A stretch of 39,270 nucleotides of DNA from an uncultured Ectothiorhodospiraceae bacterium (GTDB taxonomy: Bacteria; Pseudomonadota; Gammaproteobacteria; UBA9214): assembly GCA_947258615.1 (NCBI GenBank), contig CAMYIX010000058.1, positions 1-39,270 on the forward strand, given 5' to 3'. Positions 26,901 to 34,749 of the stretch are shown here, one piece after another. The notes beneath the pieces are model-generated. The model searched no databases and was not told where the DNA came from. It was given only the letters and a program-made list of their open reading frames with translations. A program made the position numbers and the translations under genes. The number at the start of each line of letters is the position of its first letter. The first letter of the stretch is position 1.

Positions 26901-27064
26901 CGCAGGGTGTTCTGCAGCGACTCGGCCAGCAGCATGTTCTGTTCCGCATTCGACTCCTTGAGATTGCGCAACTCCACCTGGTAGTTGAACACGGTGAGCA
27001 GGGCCGCCGTCACGGCCGTGCCCAGCAGGGCGATGAGGGAAAAGTAGAAGACTCGCCTGGACAT
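23972..27064 (-). CDS. Hybrid sensor histidine kinase with Cys-rich PAS, two receiver domains and HPt
   Basis: This 1030-residue inner-membrane kinase has a membrane helix (about 5-27), a periplasmic sensor (about 30-190) and a second helix (about 192-213). A coiled coil (215-255) leads to a PAS domain (about 257-375) carrying C302, H307, H308, C313, C320, C332, H336 and H338. The kinase core has H405 (SHEIRTP), N522 and D554 (DSGIG). Receiver 1 (about 640-765) starts ALLAYGHP, so it lacks the acidic pair although D697 remains. Receiver 2 (about 792-910) is complete, with E797-D798, D842 and K896. The HPt domain has H973 (AHALKGS). The expected relay is H405 to D842 to H973 to a response regulator, most likely the one at 22905. 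It lies 279 nt downstream of gspD on the same strand. The ligand is unknown; the Cys/His cluster suggests metal or redox sensing (inference). Confidence 0.9.
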   Translation of the reverse strand: MSRRVFYFSLIALLGTAVTAALLTVFNYQVELRNLKESNAEQNMLLAESLQNTLRPLINPLLRVTPETGSADIRAMPQVSLLNSAVSERIRGLPVVKVKIYTPGGRTVYSSKNEEIGRDNPLNPAIPRARAGENVSSIVRRNTYNEFDRIYEIRNLVQNYMPLRDADGRVVGIFEIYTDATALLERIRGSRYWIVSGVSGVLGLFYLILVALYARTDRALQREQAATQGYLKEIEQARDNLEEEVAERTGELRQTSNFLRTVMDAVPLPVAVIDREYRIKAMNETAAALLPARGEAEQPLYCYRDVHHRDSPCEGVDYNCSLKEVLRTNRPCKLVHTHYLPDGEPRTVEVLASPLHDAQGEISGVVEVLNDITEREQSHVELSRAKELAEKASRAKSEFVANMSHEIRTPMNIVIGMTDLLLQTRLTQKQQDYLHTVQSSGGMLLSLVDNVLDYSRLEAGALTMELGEFSVCELLNEVLAMMGYLASYRGLELAAINQAGGGLRFVGDRNRLRQILINLVTNAIKYTERGAVLIGVQRADTPEGQPVLRFEVKDSGIGIEIDAGNPGQLFEPFTRLESDAGVDHPGAGLGLHICKRLLDLMGGEIGVQSHPGEGATFWFTLPVQVVREQAAPAPGSDPLHGQRALLAYGHPEISAIIAGFLAGWGLRVETAGAPEAALELLREAARAGRPFTVAVLDTELPEAGETALAGRIAADPALAGLPLVLLTPIARPLEVGVVSALEARVACCNKPVVPGKLHQALRAVLDREGAGAATGPLEDSGAPNAGRPHGEARVLVAEDNPVNRRMLLDILAELGQAADSVATGPAVLEALAAKPYDLILLDCQLPGIDGFVVTRKIRDMGPQYRQRPVIVAVTADVSADRRNQCLDAGMNDFLAKPLRMEGLKDLLQHWLAPQEAPLGQGMWDQLSAITGVTDRDVLGRYLAVFMEDAGTRLQVLDEALQQGDPARLEREAHALKGSCMQLGMTGMIGHCDALRQAAANGELDVAVGSLKRLQQEYARLQPALARGTMD

Positions 27065-27343
27065 GAGGTCCCCTCGCTGCTTGCAGACGTGCCGCAGCCC
27101 GCCAGGCGAGGGACGCCGGGGCGCCCAGCGGCCCGCTCGGCCTCCTGCGGCCGATGCGCCGGACGGGATGCCGCCTTGACCCGGGGGGGGCCTGGTCCGT
27201 GTGGCTCGCGGCCCCGGTGTGCGTGGAAACCCGCCGGCACCGCAAGGCCACGGGACGCGCCGCGCCAGTGCTTAGCGGACTTTCGGGTTTCTCTGATGGA
27301 GGGTATGCCCCCCGGCGGGAGGAGTCAAACCGGTGACGTCCGC
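27065..27343. other. Gap between secretin gene and hybrid kinase gene
   Basis: These 279 bp are GC-rich with no supported gene. An 8-bp inverted repeat, GAAACCCG (27226-27233) and CGGGTTTC (27284-27291), encloses 50 nt and could fold in the RNA upstream of the kinase. No T-run follows, so it is not called a terminator. Confidence 0.4.
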
Positions 27344-29884
27344 CTACCAGGTGATCCTGCGCGGGGCCAGGGTCTCGGCGCGCTCCACGGCGGTGGCACG
27401 TTTCATGCGCTCGCGCAGCTCCTCGGTGACCTGCAGCAGGACGTCCTGGTCCTCGATCACCAGGGGGCTGATGGAGATGATCAACTCGGTGCGGTTGATG
27501 TCCTCGGTGGTGTTGCTGAACAGGTGCCCGAGCACGGGCAGGTCGCGCAGGATCGGGATGCCCGCCTCGCCCTCGGTGCGCGACTCCCGGATCAGGCCGC
27601 CCATCACCACGGTCTGGCCGCTCTGCACGGTCACCGAGCTGTTGATGCTGCGCTGGGCGATGGAGACGTTGCCGCCGCCGCCCACGGCCGGTTCGGTCCC
27701 GGGCAGGCTCACCTCCTGGCTGATGTCCAGGGTGACCATGCCGCCGGCGTTGATGCGCGGGGTCACGCTGAGCAGGGTGCCGGTGCTGCGGAACTGGACC
27801 TCGGTGACGATGGGGGCATCGGGGCTGACGATGCCCTGGGTGGTGCGCACCGTGACCGGGATCTGGTCGCCGACGTTGATGCTCGCGGACTGGTTGTCGC
27901 GCACCAGCACCTGGGGGGTGGAGATGAACTTGACCGAGGACTCCGACTCCAGCAGGTCGAAGAACATGCGCACGTTGTCCGTGTCGTTGAACAGGGCGAG
28001 CGACAGCCCGTCGCCCCCCGCCCCGCCCGGCAGCGGGGTGTTGAAGGCCAGCTCGTGGCGGTTGCCCTGCAGGAACCAGCGCACCCCGTAGTCGAGGTTG
28101 TTGGTCAGGGTCACCTCGGCGATGGTGGCGTTGATCAGGACCTGGCGCGGCGGGATGTCGAGCTTGCGGATGGCCGCCTCGATGCCGCGGTAGTCCTCGG
28201 GGCTGGCCATGATCAGCAGGGCGTTGTTGTCCTCGTCGGCGATAATGCTGATGCCGCTCACCGCGCCCACGGCGACGCCGGCCTCGCCGGGCGCGGCCGG
28301 CGGCGCACCGGCTGTGCCAGGCGTGGCACCCGTGGCGGCAACGGCCGGGGGGTAGTGGCCGCCGGCGCCCGCGGTCCCCACCGGGGGCGGCGGCTGCGAG
28401 ACCTCGTTGGCGGTGCGGAAGGCGCCCACCCCCTGGCCCGGACGCTGGCGCGGGATCGCACCCGCCCCGGGCTCCCGTTGCGGCTCGTCCGGCTCGCCGA
28501 ATAGTTCGCTCAGCATGCCGGCAAGGTGCCCCGCCTCGCCGTTCTGCAGGTAGTAGACATAGAGGCGGCGTCCCGGTGCGCCCGCGGTGCCCCAGTCGAA
28601 CTGCTCGATGAGGTCACGGAGCTGGTCGAGGTAGCGGGGCTGGTTGGCGATCACCAGCACGCCGTTGAGCCGCTCCACCGGGATCAGCCGAACCATCCCG
28701 GCCAGCGGGCTCTCGCCGCCGGCGCCCACCACGTTCTCCAGCTCGCCGACCAGGGTCGTGGCATCAGCATAGCGCAGCGGGAACATGCCGAAGGAGATCC
28801 CGGCCAGCCAGTCGACGTCGAAGATCTGCACCGTCTCCAGCAGCTGCTGGAGACGATAGCGCGGTCCGGAGAGGATCAGCAGGTTGCGCGTCTCGTCGAT
28901 GCGCAGGGTCTCGCCCTCGTTCAGGAAGGTCTTGAGGATCTTCTCCACCTGGGTCGCGCCCACGTGGCGCAGCGGCACGACCTGCACACCGAAGCCATAT
29001 TCCTGATCGCGCAGCCGGCGCCCGACCCGCGGTGGGATCGACTCGCCCTCGGCGCTGGCCAGCGGCAGGATGCGGTACATGGAGTGGTCGGCGATCAGGG
29101 CGGCGCCGTTGAGGTGCAGCACCGTCTCCACGATCGGCAGCACGGCCTCGTGGGTCACGGGATAGGTGGTGTGCAGGGTCACCTCCCCCGTAACCTTCGG
29201 GTCGATCATGTAGTTCTCGCCCAGGATGTCCTCGAAAATCACGCGCACGAACTCGCGCATGCTCGCCTGCTCAAAGTTCAGGGTCACCTGGTTGTCGGCG
29301 GCGGGTTCATCGGGCACGGCCTCCCGGGCGGCGAACAGGCGGCGTTCGTTCATCGAGGCCAGGTCGATCCAGGCCCCGGGAAAGTCGCGCTCGATGTCGC
29401 GCAGCAGGGCGGCGGTGGCGGGGCGGGAATCGAAGAACCCGAGCCGCAGACGGTACAGGGTCTGGCCGGCCTTCACATAGGGGGTGTTGTAGACGCGGTT
29501 GGTCCGGTACACCGTCCGGTCGGGGACGGTGTCGAGGTCATAGGGTTCCTGGTAGGTGGCGAGATTGATGACATAGGGGCTGGCCAGCCCGTCCGGACGC
29601 GGGCGTTCGCGCACGAACACCCCGGTGCCGCGGCGGATGTTCGGCTGCAGCTCCTCGACGGCCCCGGTGACCCGCTCCGGGGATTCCGGCCTGACCACAG
29701 GGGGCGGCACGGGCGCCGCGGGCGCGGGGGCCGTCCCGGTGACAAAGCCCGGGGTGACCGGCGGGCTCGGTTCTGCGGTGGTCTCGGGCTCGGTATCCGG
29801 CGGCGGGGATGTCGTGGTGGCGCAGGCCCCTGACAGCAAGGCCAGGATCAGTGCCAAGGCGAGGTGAAGCCCGTTAGCCCTCAT
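27344..29884 (-). CDS. gspD: Type II secretion secretin GspD with N-terminal SPOR-like domain
   Basis: This 846-residue outer-membrane secretin forms the exit pore of the type II system. The signal ends at LLSGAC21, a plausible lipoprotein cleavage site. A Pro-rich linker leads to a SPOR-like module at about 103-180 (YVINLATYQE, YRLRLGFFDSR, PGAWID), which ordinary GspD proteins lack. The N0 domain (about 200-280, VTLNFEQASMREFVRVIFED) and N1-N3 repeats (for example VVPLRHVGATQVEKILKTFL) follow. A long Gly/Pro/Ala linker near 480-560 precedes the secretin core, with VLINATIAEVTLTNNLDYGV and VTVQSGQTVVMGGLIRES. Unlike Xps clusters, where D follows N, this gene is divergent from gspE across 817 bp. 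The ATG at 29884 has no strong ribosome-binding site. The hybrid kinase gene follows on the same strand. Confidence 0.9.
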   Translation of the reverse strand: MRANGLHLALALILALLSGACATTTSPPPDTEPETTAEPSPPVTPGFVTGTAPAPAAPVPPPVVRPESPERVTGAVEELQPNIRRGTGVFVRERPRPDGLASPYVINLATYQEPYDLDTVPDRTVYRTNRVYNTPYVKAGQTLYRLRLGFFDSRPATAALLRDIERDFPGAWIDLASMNERRLFAAREAVPDEPAADNQVTLNFEQASMREFVRVIFEDILGENYMIDPKVTGEVTLHTTYPVTHEAVLPIVETVLHLNGAALIADHSMYRILPLASAEGESIPPRVGRRLRDQEYGFGVQVVPLRHVGATQVEKILKTFLNEGETLRIDETRNLLILSGPRYRLQQLLETVQIFDVDWLAGISFGMFPLRYADATTLVGELENVVGAGGESPLAGMVRLIPVERLNGVLVIANQPRYLDQLRDLIEQFDWGTAGAPGRRLYVYYLQNGEAGHLAGMLSELFGEPDEPQREPGAGAIPRQRPGQGVGAFRTANEVSQPPPPVGTAGAGGHYPPAVAATGATPGTAGAPPAAPGEAGVAVGAVSGISIIADEDNNALLIMASPEDYRGIEAAIRKLDIPPRQVLINATIAEVTLTNNLDYGVRWFLQGNRHELAFNTPLPGGAGGDGLSLALFNDTDNVRMFFDLLESESSVKFISTPQVLVRDNQSASINVGDQIPVTVRTTQGIVSPDAPIVTEVQFRSTGTLLSVTPRINAGGMVTLDISQEVSLPGTEPAVGGGGNVSIAQRSINSSVTVQSGQTVVMGGLIRESRTEGEAGIPILRDLPVLGHLFSNTTEDINRTELIISISPLVIEDQDVLLQVTEELRERMKRATAVERAETLAPRRITW

Positions 29885-30034
29885 CCGATAGAGTGTTCTT
29901 CACGCATGCTTGATCGCTCGATCACACCGATTCCTTGCATCGACCGCCCCCTTCGTAGATTCCGGAATCCGGACGCCTTCCGCTGCCTGCAAACGCCTCC
30001 CGGCTGTCTGCCACTGACATAAAAAAATTTCGCT

Positions 30035-30064
30035 ATTCTAGTTACTAACCGGCGCCGTATACAA
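30035..30064 (-). promoter_or_regulatory. gspD: Weak candidate promoter for gspD
   Basis: On the minus strand TTGTAT (30064-30059), an 18-nt spacer and TAGAAT (30040-30035) give 3/6 and 5/6 matches. An A/T tract (AAATTTTTTTATG) follows. Confidence 0.25.
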
Positions 30065-30120
30065 GCCCGGATTGTCAATCAGTGAAACGCCTTGAGCATG
30101 CCAGCGCAGCGCCTGGATGA

Positions 30121-30133
30121 GGACACGTTGTCC
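30121..30133. promoter_or_regulatory. Inverted repeat GGACA-CGT-TGTCC (possible operator)
   Basis: A perfect 5-bp dyad with a 3-nt spacer lies between the two divergent type II secretion promoters. It is short and could be chance. Confidence 0.25.
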
Positions 30134-30508
30134 ATGCGAACATTGCGGTCTGGACCCTGCATGCGAAGACCACCGCCTTACCGCCCCGCAGGCATGCCAG
30201 CAACGCCCGAGTTCGGCGTGACCTCATGAAGGTACTCAAACCACGCAACGGATGATGTGGAGGAGATCACAGTGTGGTCGGAACCCTTCCTGCACGGGCG
30301 CGCTCGGCCCCCTGCACGCCCCGCTCCCGCCGCAAGGCCGGCGCTCACCCAGGAGCAGCCGCGAATCCGGCAATGGGGCCGTTGCGCTGTCACGGCGAGA
30401 TGCGGATCCCCGGCCCGTGGGCCGCAGCGGCTGCCGCCACGCCCCTTCCCCGACATCCCCCTGCGGCAACCCGCCCCGGGTCATTGGCCGGCACGGTAAA
30501 CGGGGGTA

Positions 30509-30537
30509 TTTACAAGCAACTGAAATGTAACTATAAA
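30509..30537 (+). promoter_or_regulatory. gspE: Sigma-70 promoter of the gspE operon
   Basis: TTTACA (30509-30514), a 17-nt spacer and TATAAA (30532-30537) match the consensus at 5/6 each. The predicted start near 30544 gives a leader of about 158 nt that opens with an ATCCCC/GGGGAT hairpin and ends in an AT-rich stretch before gspE. Confidence 0.65.
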
Positions 30538-30701
30538 AGGATCCCCCGGCCACGCGACTCGGGGATGAAGCGGCGCGCGCTTCGGCGAGTGCATCGGCAG
30601 GAGGCCGCGGCCAGGCGCGGTCCCGAAGTAGAGGGAACGGAATCCGGAATGATGTTAGAATTAATAAAAGCAGTTACAAATAATAAAGATAGAATCGCAA
30701 G

Positions 30702-32444
30702 ATGGACCAGCACACACAGCAACCCGGCAACGAGCCGGCCGGCACGGACCAATCCCCCCACTCCCGGGGCCTGTGCGCATACCTGGTAGAGGCCGACAAA
30801 CTCAAACCCACCCACGTTGAACGCGCCCTGCGCCTGCAGCAGGAACAGGAACACTGGGAACGCATCGGGACTATCCTGGTCAAGCTGGGGCTGGTCTCCG
30901 AACGCGATGTGGCCGAGGGCCTCTCGAACCAGCTCGACCTGCCGCTGGTCGACCGGGCGGAATTCCCGGACGAACTGCCCATCGATACCGAGCTGCCTGC
31001 GCGCTTTCTCAAGCAGCACAAGACCCTGATCCTCGACGACGAGGAGGAGCGGCTGGTGGCGGTGATGGAGGACCCCCAGGACCGCTACGTACTGGATGCG
31101 CTGCGCCTGTTCACGGGCAAGTCCGTTGCCCCCCGTATCGGCATTCCGACCGAGATCGAGATGGCGCTGGATCAGCGCTACGAGTCGCAGGATCGCGCGG
31201 GCCGGGAGGGCGAGATGTCCGACAGCGTGCAGTTCCTGGACGATGTCGAGCAGCTCAAGGAACTCGCCAGCGAGGCCCCGGTCATCAAGCTGGTGAACCA
31301 GATTATCAACCGGGCGGTCGAGTCCAACGCCTCGGACATCCACATCGAGCCGTTCGACGGCCAGCTCAAGGTGCGCCTGCGCATCGATGGCCTGCTGCGC
31401 GAGATCGATGCCCCGCCCATGCGCTCGGCGGCCGCCGTGGTCTCGCGGGTCAAGATCATGGCCAATCTGAACATCGCCGAGCGGCGCCTCTCCCAGGACG
31501 GCCGCTTCAAGGTACGCATACGCAGCAAGGAAATCGATTTCAGGGTCTCGACCGTGCCCACCATGTACGGCGAGAGCGTGGTGCTGAGGTTGCTGCACCG
31601 TGATGACGTTGCCCTGGAGTTCGCCCCGCTCGGTTTCAGCCCGGCGCTAGAGAAGCGGATGAAGGAGGTGCTGGCCCGGCCACACGGCATCGTGCTGGTG
31701 ACCGGCCCGACCGGCAGCGGCAAGTCCACGACCCTGTATGCCGCGCTCAAGCAGCTGAACACCCCGGAATGCAAGATCATCACCGTCGAGGACCCGGTTG
31801 AATACAACATAGACGGCGTCAATCAGATCCAGGTCAAACCCCAGATCGGGCTGACCTTCGACGGCGCGCTACGCTCCATCGTGCGCCAGGATCCCGATAT
31901 CATCCTGATCGGAGAAATGCGTGACAGCGAAACCGCCAAGATAGCGGTGCAGGCCGCGCTAACGGGTCACCTGGTGCTGTCGACCCTGCATACCAACGAT
32001 GCGGCGGGCGCGATCACGCGCCTGCTGGACATGGGGGTTGAAGACTACCTGCTGACCTCGACGGTGAATGCCATCCTGGCGCAGCGGCTGGTGCGCACCC
32101 TGTGCCCGCATTGTCGCGAAACCTACGTCCCGCTGCGCGAAGTCGTGCAACGCTGGCGCCTGAAGCGCTTCCGCCGTTTCGGTTCGGTGAAACTCTACAA
32201 GCCCGGTGCCTGTGATCACTGCGGCCACACGGGCTACACCGGCCGCATCGCCATCATGGAAATGCTGGTGATGGATGATGCAATCAAGTCGCTGGTGATC
32301 AGGCACGCCGATGCGGGCGAGATTGTCCGGGCCGCCGCCTCACAGGGCATGAGTTTCATGTTCGACGACGGCCTGCAAAAGGTCCTGTCCGGCGTCACCA
32401 CCCTCGACGAGGTGCTGCGCGTCACCCAGGAACAATCCACATGA
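30702..32444 (+). CDS. gspE: Type II secretion ATPase GspE
   Basis: This 580-residue cytoplasmic ATPase powers the type II system. An N-terminal GspE/MshEN-type domain (about 25-160) contains RALRLQQEQ, ILVKLGLVSERDVAEGLSNQ and LPLVDR. The ATPase core has Walker A G335-PTGSGK341-S-T, the Asp box ITVEDPVEY, Walker B DPDIILIGEMRD (Met instead of the more usual Ile) and the His box LSTLHTNDA. A four-cysteine zinc motif, C468-PH-C471 and C504-DH-C507, is present as expected of GspE. It is the first gene of the E-to-N operon. No clear ribosome-binding site precedes the ATG at 30702. A gap of 151 nt, with a CGGCC/GGCCG hairpin, separates it from gspF. Confidence 0.95.
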   Translation: MDQHTQQPGNEPAGTDQSPHSRGLCAYLVEADKLKPTHVERALRLQQEQEHWERIGTILVKLGLVSERDVAEGLSNQLDLPLVDRAEFPDELPIDTELPARFLKQHKTLILDDEEERLVAVMEDPQDRYVLDALRLFTGKSVAPRIGIPTEIEMALDQRYESQDRAGREGEMSDSVQFLDDVEQLKELASEAPVIKLVNQIINRAVESNASDIHIEPFDGQLKVRLRIDGLLREIDAPPMRSAAAVVSRVKIMANLNIAERRLSQDGRFKVRIRSKEIDFRVSTVPTMYGESVVLRLLHRDDVALEFAPLGFSPALEKRMKEVLARPHGIVLVTGPTGSGKSTTLYAALKQLNTPECKIITVEDPVEYNIDGVNQIQVKPQIGLTFDGALRSIVRQDPDIILIGEMRDSETAKIAVQAALTGHLVLSTLHTNDAAGAITRLLDMGVEDYLLTSTVNAILAQRLVRTLCPHCRETYVPLREVVQRWRLKRFRRFGSVKLYKPGACDHCGHTGYTGRIAIMEMLVMDDAIKSLVIRHADAGEIVRAAASQGMSFMFDDGLQKVLSGVTTLDEVLRVTQEQST

Positions 32445-32595
32445 GCGCATCCGGCACCAACTGTCCGACAGCGACGCAATAGAACAACGGGTCGCGTACG
32501 GTTTAAGATAGCGTATACGGACGGCCGCAGCCCGTGGCCGTTACACGCTGCCGGGCTGGATCCGGCACCCTGGAACCTGAACCTGCAAACAAACC

Positions 32596-33810
32596 ATGCC
32601 CGTTTACCAATACAAGGCGGCGACCGCTGACGGCAAGATCGTCAACGGCACCCTGTCCGGCGGCACCCGGGAACAGGTGGTGGAACAGATCCAGGCCCTG
32701 GGCCAGATTCCGATACGGGTGGATGAATCCGCCGCACAAGCCAAGCAGCCCGGCCACCGGCGCAGGCCGCGCCGGCGCCTGACCGCCGCCCATATCACGG
32801 CCATGACCCGGGAGCTCAGCATCCTGCTGCGCGCCGGCCTGCCGCTGGACCGCGCCCTGGGCATCCTCGCCGAACTGACCGAGCTGGAACAGCTGGCCAG
32901 GCTGCTCGGCGATGTACGCGAGCGGGTCAAGGGCGGTGCCACGCTGACCGACGCCATCGAGTCACAGGGCAGTGTGTTCAGCCGCTTCTATGTCAACCTG
33001 CTGCGCGCCGGTGAGGCGGGCGGCGCGCTGGAGGTCACCCTCGAGCGGCTCGCCGATCACATGGAACAGGAAAAGGAACTGCGCGACGCCCTCCTGTCCG
33101 CACTGATCTATCCGGCCATACTGATCGTGGTCGCGGTGGCGTCGATTTTCATCCTGCTCGGCTATGTCGTGCCCCAGTTCACGGAGTTGTTCGAGGGCGT
33201 CGGCCAGGCACTGCCGCTGCCGACCCGTATCACCATCGCCTCAGGGGAATTCCTGCAGCGTTACGGCTGGATTGCACTGCTTGTGATGGTCGGCGCGGTG
33301 TGGTGGCTGCGCCGCCAGCTCGACCATCCCCGCCACCGCTACCGCTGGCATGCGCGCTTCCTCAGGCTGCCGCTGGCCGGCGACATCATCACCCGCATCG
33401 AGGTGGCGCGCTTCGCGCGGACCCTGGGCATCCTGCTGCACAACGGCGTGACCCTGCTGAAGGCCCTGTCCATCGCCAAGGACACGCTGGGCAACGCGGT
33501 GATCGCGAAAGGCATCGAAGGCGTGGCCGGCAGCCTGAAGGAAGGCCAGAGCCTGGCCGTGCCGCTGGCGGAGACGAAGACCTTCCCACCGTTCGCCGTC
33601 AACATGATCCGGGTCGGCGAGGAATCCGGGCGGTTGGAGGAAATCCTGCTGCAGGTCGCGGCGATCTACGACCGCGAGACCCAGACCTCGATCAAGCGCG
33701 CACTGGCGCTGGTCGAACCGGTGCTCATCCTGGTGCTCGGCGTGCTGATCGCCGCCATCATCATTTCCATCCTGATGGCGATACTGGGTATCAACCAACT
33801 TGTATTCTAG
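32596..33810 (+). CDS. gspF: Type II secretion inner-membrane platform protein GspF
   Basis: This 404-residue protein of full family length begins MPVYQYKAATADGKIVNGTL, typical of GspF/PilC. Two T2SSF domains are visible: about 65-190 (TRELSILLRAGLPLDRALGI, LRAGEAGGALEVTLERLADH) and about 265-390 (FARTLGILLHNGVTLLKAL, MIRVGEESGRLEEILLQVA). Three membrane segments occur: LIYPAILIVVAVASIFILLG, GWIALLVMVGAVWWL and a C-terminal VLILVLGVLIAAIIISILMA. It links the GspE ATPase to the pseudopilus assembly site. It is followed by gspG after 20 nt. Confidence 0.95.
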   Translation: MPVYQYKAATADGKIVNGTLSGGTREQVVEQIQALGQIPIRVDESAAQAKQPGHRRRPRRRLTAAHITAMTRELSILLRAGLPLDRALGILAELTELEQLARLLGDVRERVKGGATLTDAIESQGSVFSRFYVNLLRAGEAGGALEVTLERLADHMEQEKELRDALLSALIYPAILIVVAVASIFILLGYVVPQFTELFEGVGQALPLPTRITIASGEFLQRYGWIALLVMVGAVWWLRRQLDHPRHRYRWHARFLRLPLAGDIITRIEVARFARTLGILLHNGVTLLKALSIAKDTLGNAVIAKGIEGVAGSLKEGQSLAVPLAETKTFPPFAVNMIRVGEESGRLEEILLQVAAIYDRETQTSIKRALALVEPVLILVLGVLIAAIIISILMAILGINQLVF

Positions 33811-33830
33811 ACAACAGGTAAACACGCAAC

Positions 33831-34265
33831 ATGATAGAGACACATGCCAAGCACATGCACCGCAGCCGGGGCTTCACCCTGATCGAGCTGCTGGTGGTCC
33901 TGATGATCCTGGGCCTGCTCGCCGGCCTGGTCGGCCCCCAGGTGCTGCGCTACCTGGGCAGCGCCAGAAGCGACACGGCCGGCCTGCAGATCGCCGAGTT
34001 CGGCGCCGGCCTGGACCTGTTTCACCTCGAGGTCGGGCGCTACCCCACCACCGAGGAGGGGCTGGGCGCCCTGGTGGAGAAGCCCGCGGGCTTAAACAAC
34101 TGGAACGGGCCCTACCTGAAGAAGAAGCAGATCCCCAAGGACCCCTGGAACCACGACTATCACTATCGCTCGCCCGGCGAACACAGCTATTACGACCTGT
34201 ATTCATACGGCTATGACAATGTCGAGGGCGGCGAGGGTGACAACGCGGACATCGTGAGCTGGTAA
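33831..34265 (+). CDS. gspG: Major pseudopilin GspG
   Basis: This 144-residue pseudopilin has the prepilin site RSRG14/F15TLIELL, with the conserved Glu at +5 of the mature protein, and a hydrophobic helix to about residue 33. The globular part has the GspG hallmarks YPTTEEGLGAL, WNGPYLKK, IPKDPW and a C-terminal GGEGDNADI calcium-site segment. It polymerises into the pseudopilus that pushes substrate through GspD. Processing needs a GspO/PilD peptidase, which is not in this window. The ATG at 33831 gives a 14-residue leader; an in-frame ATG at 33855 would give a six-residue one. Confidence 0.95.
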   Translation: MIETHAKHMHRSRGFTLIELLVVLMILGLLAGLVGPQVLRYLGSARSDTAGLQIAEFGAGLDLFHLEVGRYPTTEEGLGALVEKPAGLNNWNGPYLKKKQIPKDPWNHDYHYRSPGEHSYYDLYSYGYDNVEGGEGDNADIVSW

Positions 34266-34266
34266 C

Positions 34267-34749
34267 TTGCCCCGGCGCCACCGACACAGGGATAAACACG
34301 ACGGCGGCTTCACCCTGCTGGAGCTGCTGCTGGTGCTGGCCATCGCCAGTCTCCTGTTCGCGCTGGTCCCGCCGCTGTTCTCGGCCGCCGTGCCCGGTGC
34401 CCGGCTGAAGAGCGAGGCGCGCGAGCTGGCCGCCACCCTGCGCCAGGCGCGCAACCAGGCGATCATCGGCAACCGCGACGTGAGCGTCGTGCTGGAGACA
34501 AGGCCGCCGCGCTACCGCATCGGCAACGCGGCGCCACATGACCTGCCCGATGGCCTCGCCCTGGACATGCCGGGCGCGGCGCAGGAGGGCATCGTGGAAG
34601 ACCAGCCGCGCCGCCTGTACTTCTACCCCGACGGCAGCAGCAGCGGCGAGACCATCCTGCTGCGCCAGGGCGAACGCGCATACCGGCTGCGGGTCGACTG
34701 GTTGCTCGGCGATGTGGCGCTATCGGAGGGCGGCAGCGATGCGCGCTAG
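34267..34749 (+). CDS. gspH: Minor pseudopilin GspH
   Basis: This 160-residue minor pseudopilin has a prepilin motif DGG/FTLLELLLVLAIASLLFAL and the GspH-like segment RELAATLRQARNQAIIGNRD. The C-terminal half is beta-rich (RRLYFYPDGSSSGETILL). The start is TTG at 34267, one base after the gspG stop. No strong ribosome-binding site is visible, so coupling to gspG translation is likely. It overlaps gspI by 11 nt. It belongs to the tip complex of the pseudopilus. Confidence 0.88.
   Translation: MPRRHRHRDKHDGGFTLLELLLVLAIASLLFALVPPLFSAAVPGARLKSEARELAATLRQARNQAIIGNRDVSVVLETRPPRYRIGNAAPHDLPDGLALDMPGAAQEGIVEDQPRRLYFYPDGSSSGETILLRQGERAYRLRVDWLLGDVALSEGGSDAR

Larger units (their letters stand above)
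29885..30701. other. Divergent region between gspD and gspE
   Basis: These 817 bp contain candidate promoters for both directions (30035-30064 minus, 30509-30537 plus) and a GGACA-CGT-TGTCC dyad at 30121-30133. A hairpin ATCCCC/GGGGAT occurs at the predicted start of the gspE leader. Several open frames of 60-105 codons occur on both strands but none resembles a protein family or has a convincing start, so none is called. Confidence 0.5.

Noticed and set aside
27200..27320. Cyclic-di-GMP (GEMM) riboswitch-like strings on the plus strand (GGGACGC, a GCAA loop, GGGTTTC...GATGG)
   Set aside because: The core order is imperfect, the conserved CAAACC and tetraloop-receptor parts do not match, and no plus-strand gene follows.
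29881..30078. A 65-codon minus-strand open frame overlapping the gspD start
   Set aside because: It is Arg-rich with no family resemblance and lies across the candidate gspD promoter; more likely leader sequence.
30252..30553. Several 80-105-codon open frames on both strands upstream of gspE
   Set aside because: All are Pro/Arg/Ala-rich with no pattern and overlap each other; they fit random open frames in GC-rich DNA.
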